Part shown: positions 34,342-34,591 of the stretch, piece after piece | Layout: every line of letters begins with the position of its first letter | Numbering within the stretch: the first letter of the stretch is position 1 | Assembly: GCA_047626155.1 (NCBI GenBank) | Contig: JBLHRR010000041.1 | Span: 1 to 34,591, forward strand | Length of the DNA stretch: 34,591 nt | Direction of reading: 5' to 3' | Origin: CALGLS01 sp047626155 | GTDB lineage: Bacteria; Bacteroidota; Bacteroidia; Chitinophagales; Saprospiraceae | Made by a program: the position numbers and the translations under genes | Notes under the pieces: model-generated | The model's database searches: none | Told to the model about the DNA's origin: nothing | What the model saw: only the letters and a program-made list of their open reading frames with translations

Positions 34342-34448
34342 AATAACTTTACAGTTAAAAAATAGAATCACTATAGCTTTACAGTCACAGGTCTTGGATC
34401 AATATAGCTTTATAGCTCAAAAATAAGGATCAATATAACTTGACAGCT
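34342..34448. promoter_or_regulatory. Four phased repeats upstream of the sigma gene
   Basis: Four copies of a 15-bp unit start at 34342, 34372, 34403 and 34434 (steps 30, 31, 31 bp). The consensus is TATAGCTTTACAGCT; the half AGCTTTAyAGCT is a near-palindrome with AGCT at each end. GGATCAA precedes the last two copies. Spacing by three helical turns and the position between a gene end (34487) and the sigma gene start (34214) suggest an operator array rather than a CRISPR: the copies are short and there are no unique 30-nt spacers. Confidence 0.65.
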
Positions 34449-34486
34449 AATATAGTAATATTTATAGTTTCATTCATAGGAAATGG

Positions 34487-34591
34487 TTACGGAGGAGTAT
34501 AAAAATTATCCGGAGGCCTTGGGATTTTTTTTTCTTTCCAGTACCATTTCCAATGCTTTTTCAGCTTACCCGTTTTATGGTGTGCTTTGTT
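34487..34591 (-). CDS. C-terminus of a gene cut by the window edge
   Basis: The last 35 codons are open from the edge to a TAA at 34487-34489. They read as a plausible basic, aromatic protein tail (K-T-G-K-L-K-K-H-W-K-W-Y-W-K-E-K-K...N-F-Y-T-P-P). No family is recognisable from this much. Same strand as the sigma factor gene, which starts 273 bp downstream. Confidence 0.45.
   Translation of the reverse strand, partial: NKAHHKTGKLKKHWKWYWKEKKIPRPPDNFYTPP

Noticed and set aside
34342..34448. Possible CRISPR array
   Set aside because: Units are 15 bp with a 30-31 bp period, the spacers are A/T-rich and partly shared, and no cas genes are nearby; a phased operator array fits better.
1..34591. 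tRNA, rRNA or insertion sequence genes
   Set aside because: I found no tRNA cloverleaf, rRNA segment, transposase frame or terminal inverted repeats with target duplication in the gaps.

Overview
The window comes from a member of the Bacteroidota, most likely a Saprospiria-type organism. Supporting this are a giant secreted protein with a type IX secretion (T9SS, Por) C-terminal sorting domain, a TAnnTTTG-type -7 promoter element ahead of mtaB, starts without Shine-Dalgarno sequences, a fused formimidoyltransferase/cyclodeaminase, and a sigma/membrane-TPR/CHAT gene set. The exact genus is inference.

Left part (1-8570): an outer-membrane beta-barrel protein whose signal peptide is out of frame with its ATG, then about 1.3 kb that is mostly non-coding. 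After that comes a catabolic and housekeeping stretch on the minus strand: ftcD (histidine to glutamate), kynU (tryptophan breakdown), ogt (O6-alkylguanine repair), a TSUP permease with methylmalonyl-CoA epimerase, and an Lrp/AsnC regulator. A MarC-family membrane protein diverges from the regulator. The intergenic gaps hold several different long imperfect palindromes of a dispersed-repeat kind, and a phased direct-repeat array lies upstream of the Lrp-type gene.

Middle part (8571-16687): mtaB (tRNA ms2t6A modification) is intact on the plus strand but flanked by gene decay. A secreted small protein carries two frameshifts (8825-9360). An SH3-type lipoprotein has two in-frame stops and no start (11006-11803). 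A penicillin-binding-like serine hydrolase is cut off before its third catalytic motif exactly where the lipoprotein remnant begins. An intact SH3-like secreted protein and a divergent metallo-beta-lactamase-fold hydrolase follow, then about 850 bp without genes.

Right part (16688-34591): all on the minus strand and read right to left. An ECF-type sigma factor, a single-pass membrane TPR protein (probable anti-sigma or signalling partner), an exported TPR-CHAT protein with an intact His/Cys pair, and a 4172-residue T9SS cargo protein. The giant is built from five near-identical modules, each with exactly seven FG-GAP/VCBS repeats (five predicted seven-bladed propellers). These are followed by a cysteine-rich HYR-like region with a 303-bp tandem duplication, a dockerin-like segment, a cohesin-like segment and the sorting domain. 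Four copies of a 15-bp near-palindromic motif at 30-31 bp spacing lie directly upstream of the sigma gene. The most interesting hypothesis is that these four genes form one regulated envelope system in which the sigma/TPR pair controls an exported CHAT protease and a giant surface adhesin. The order, strand and domains are seen; the functional link is inference.
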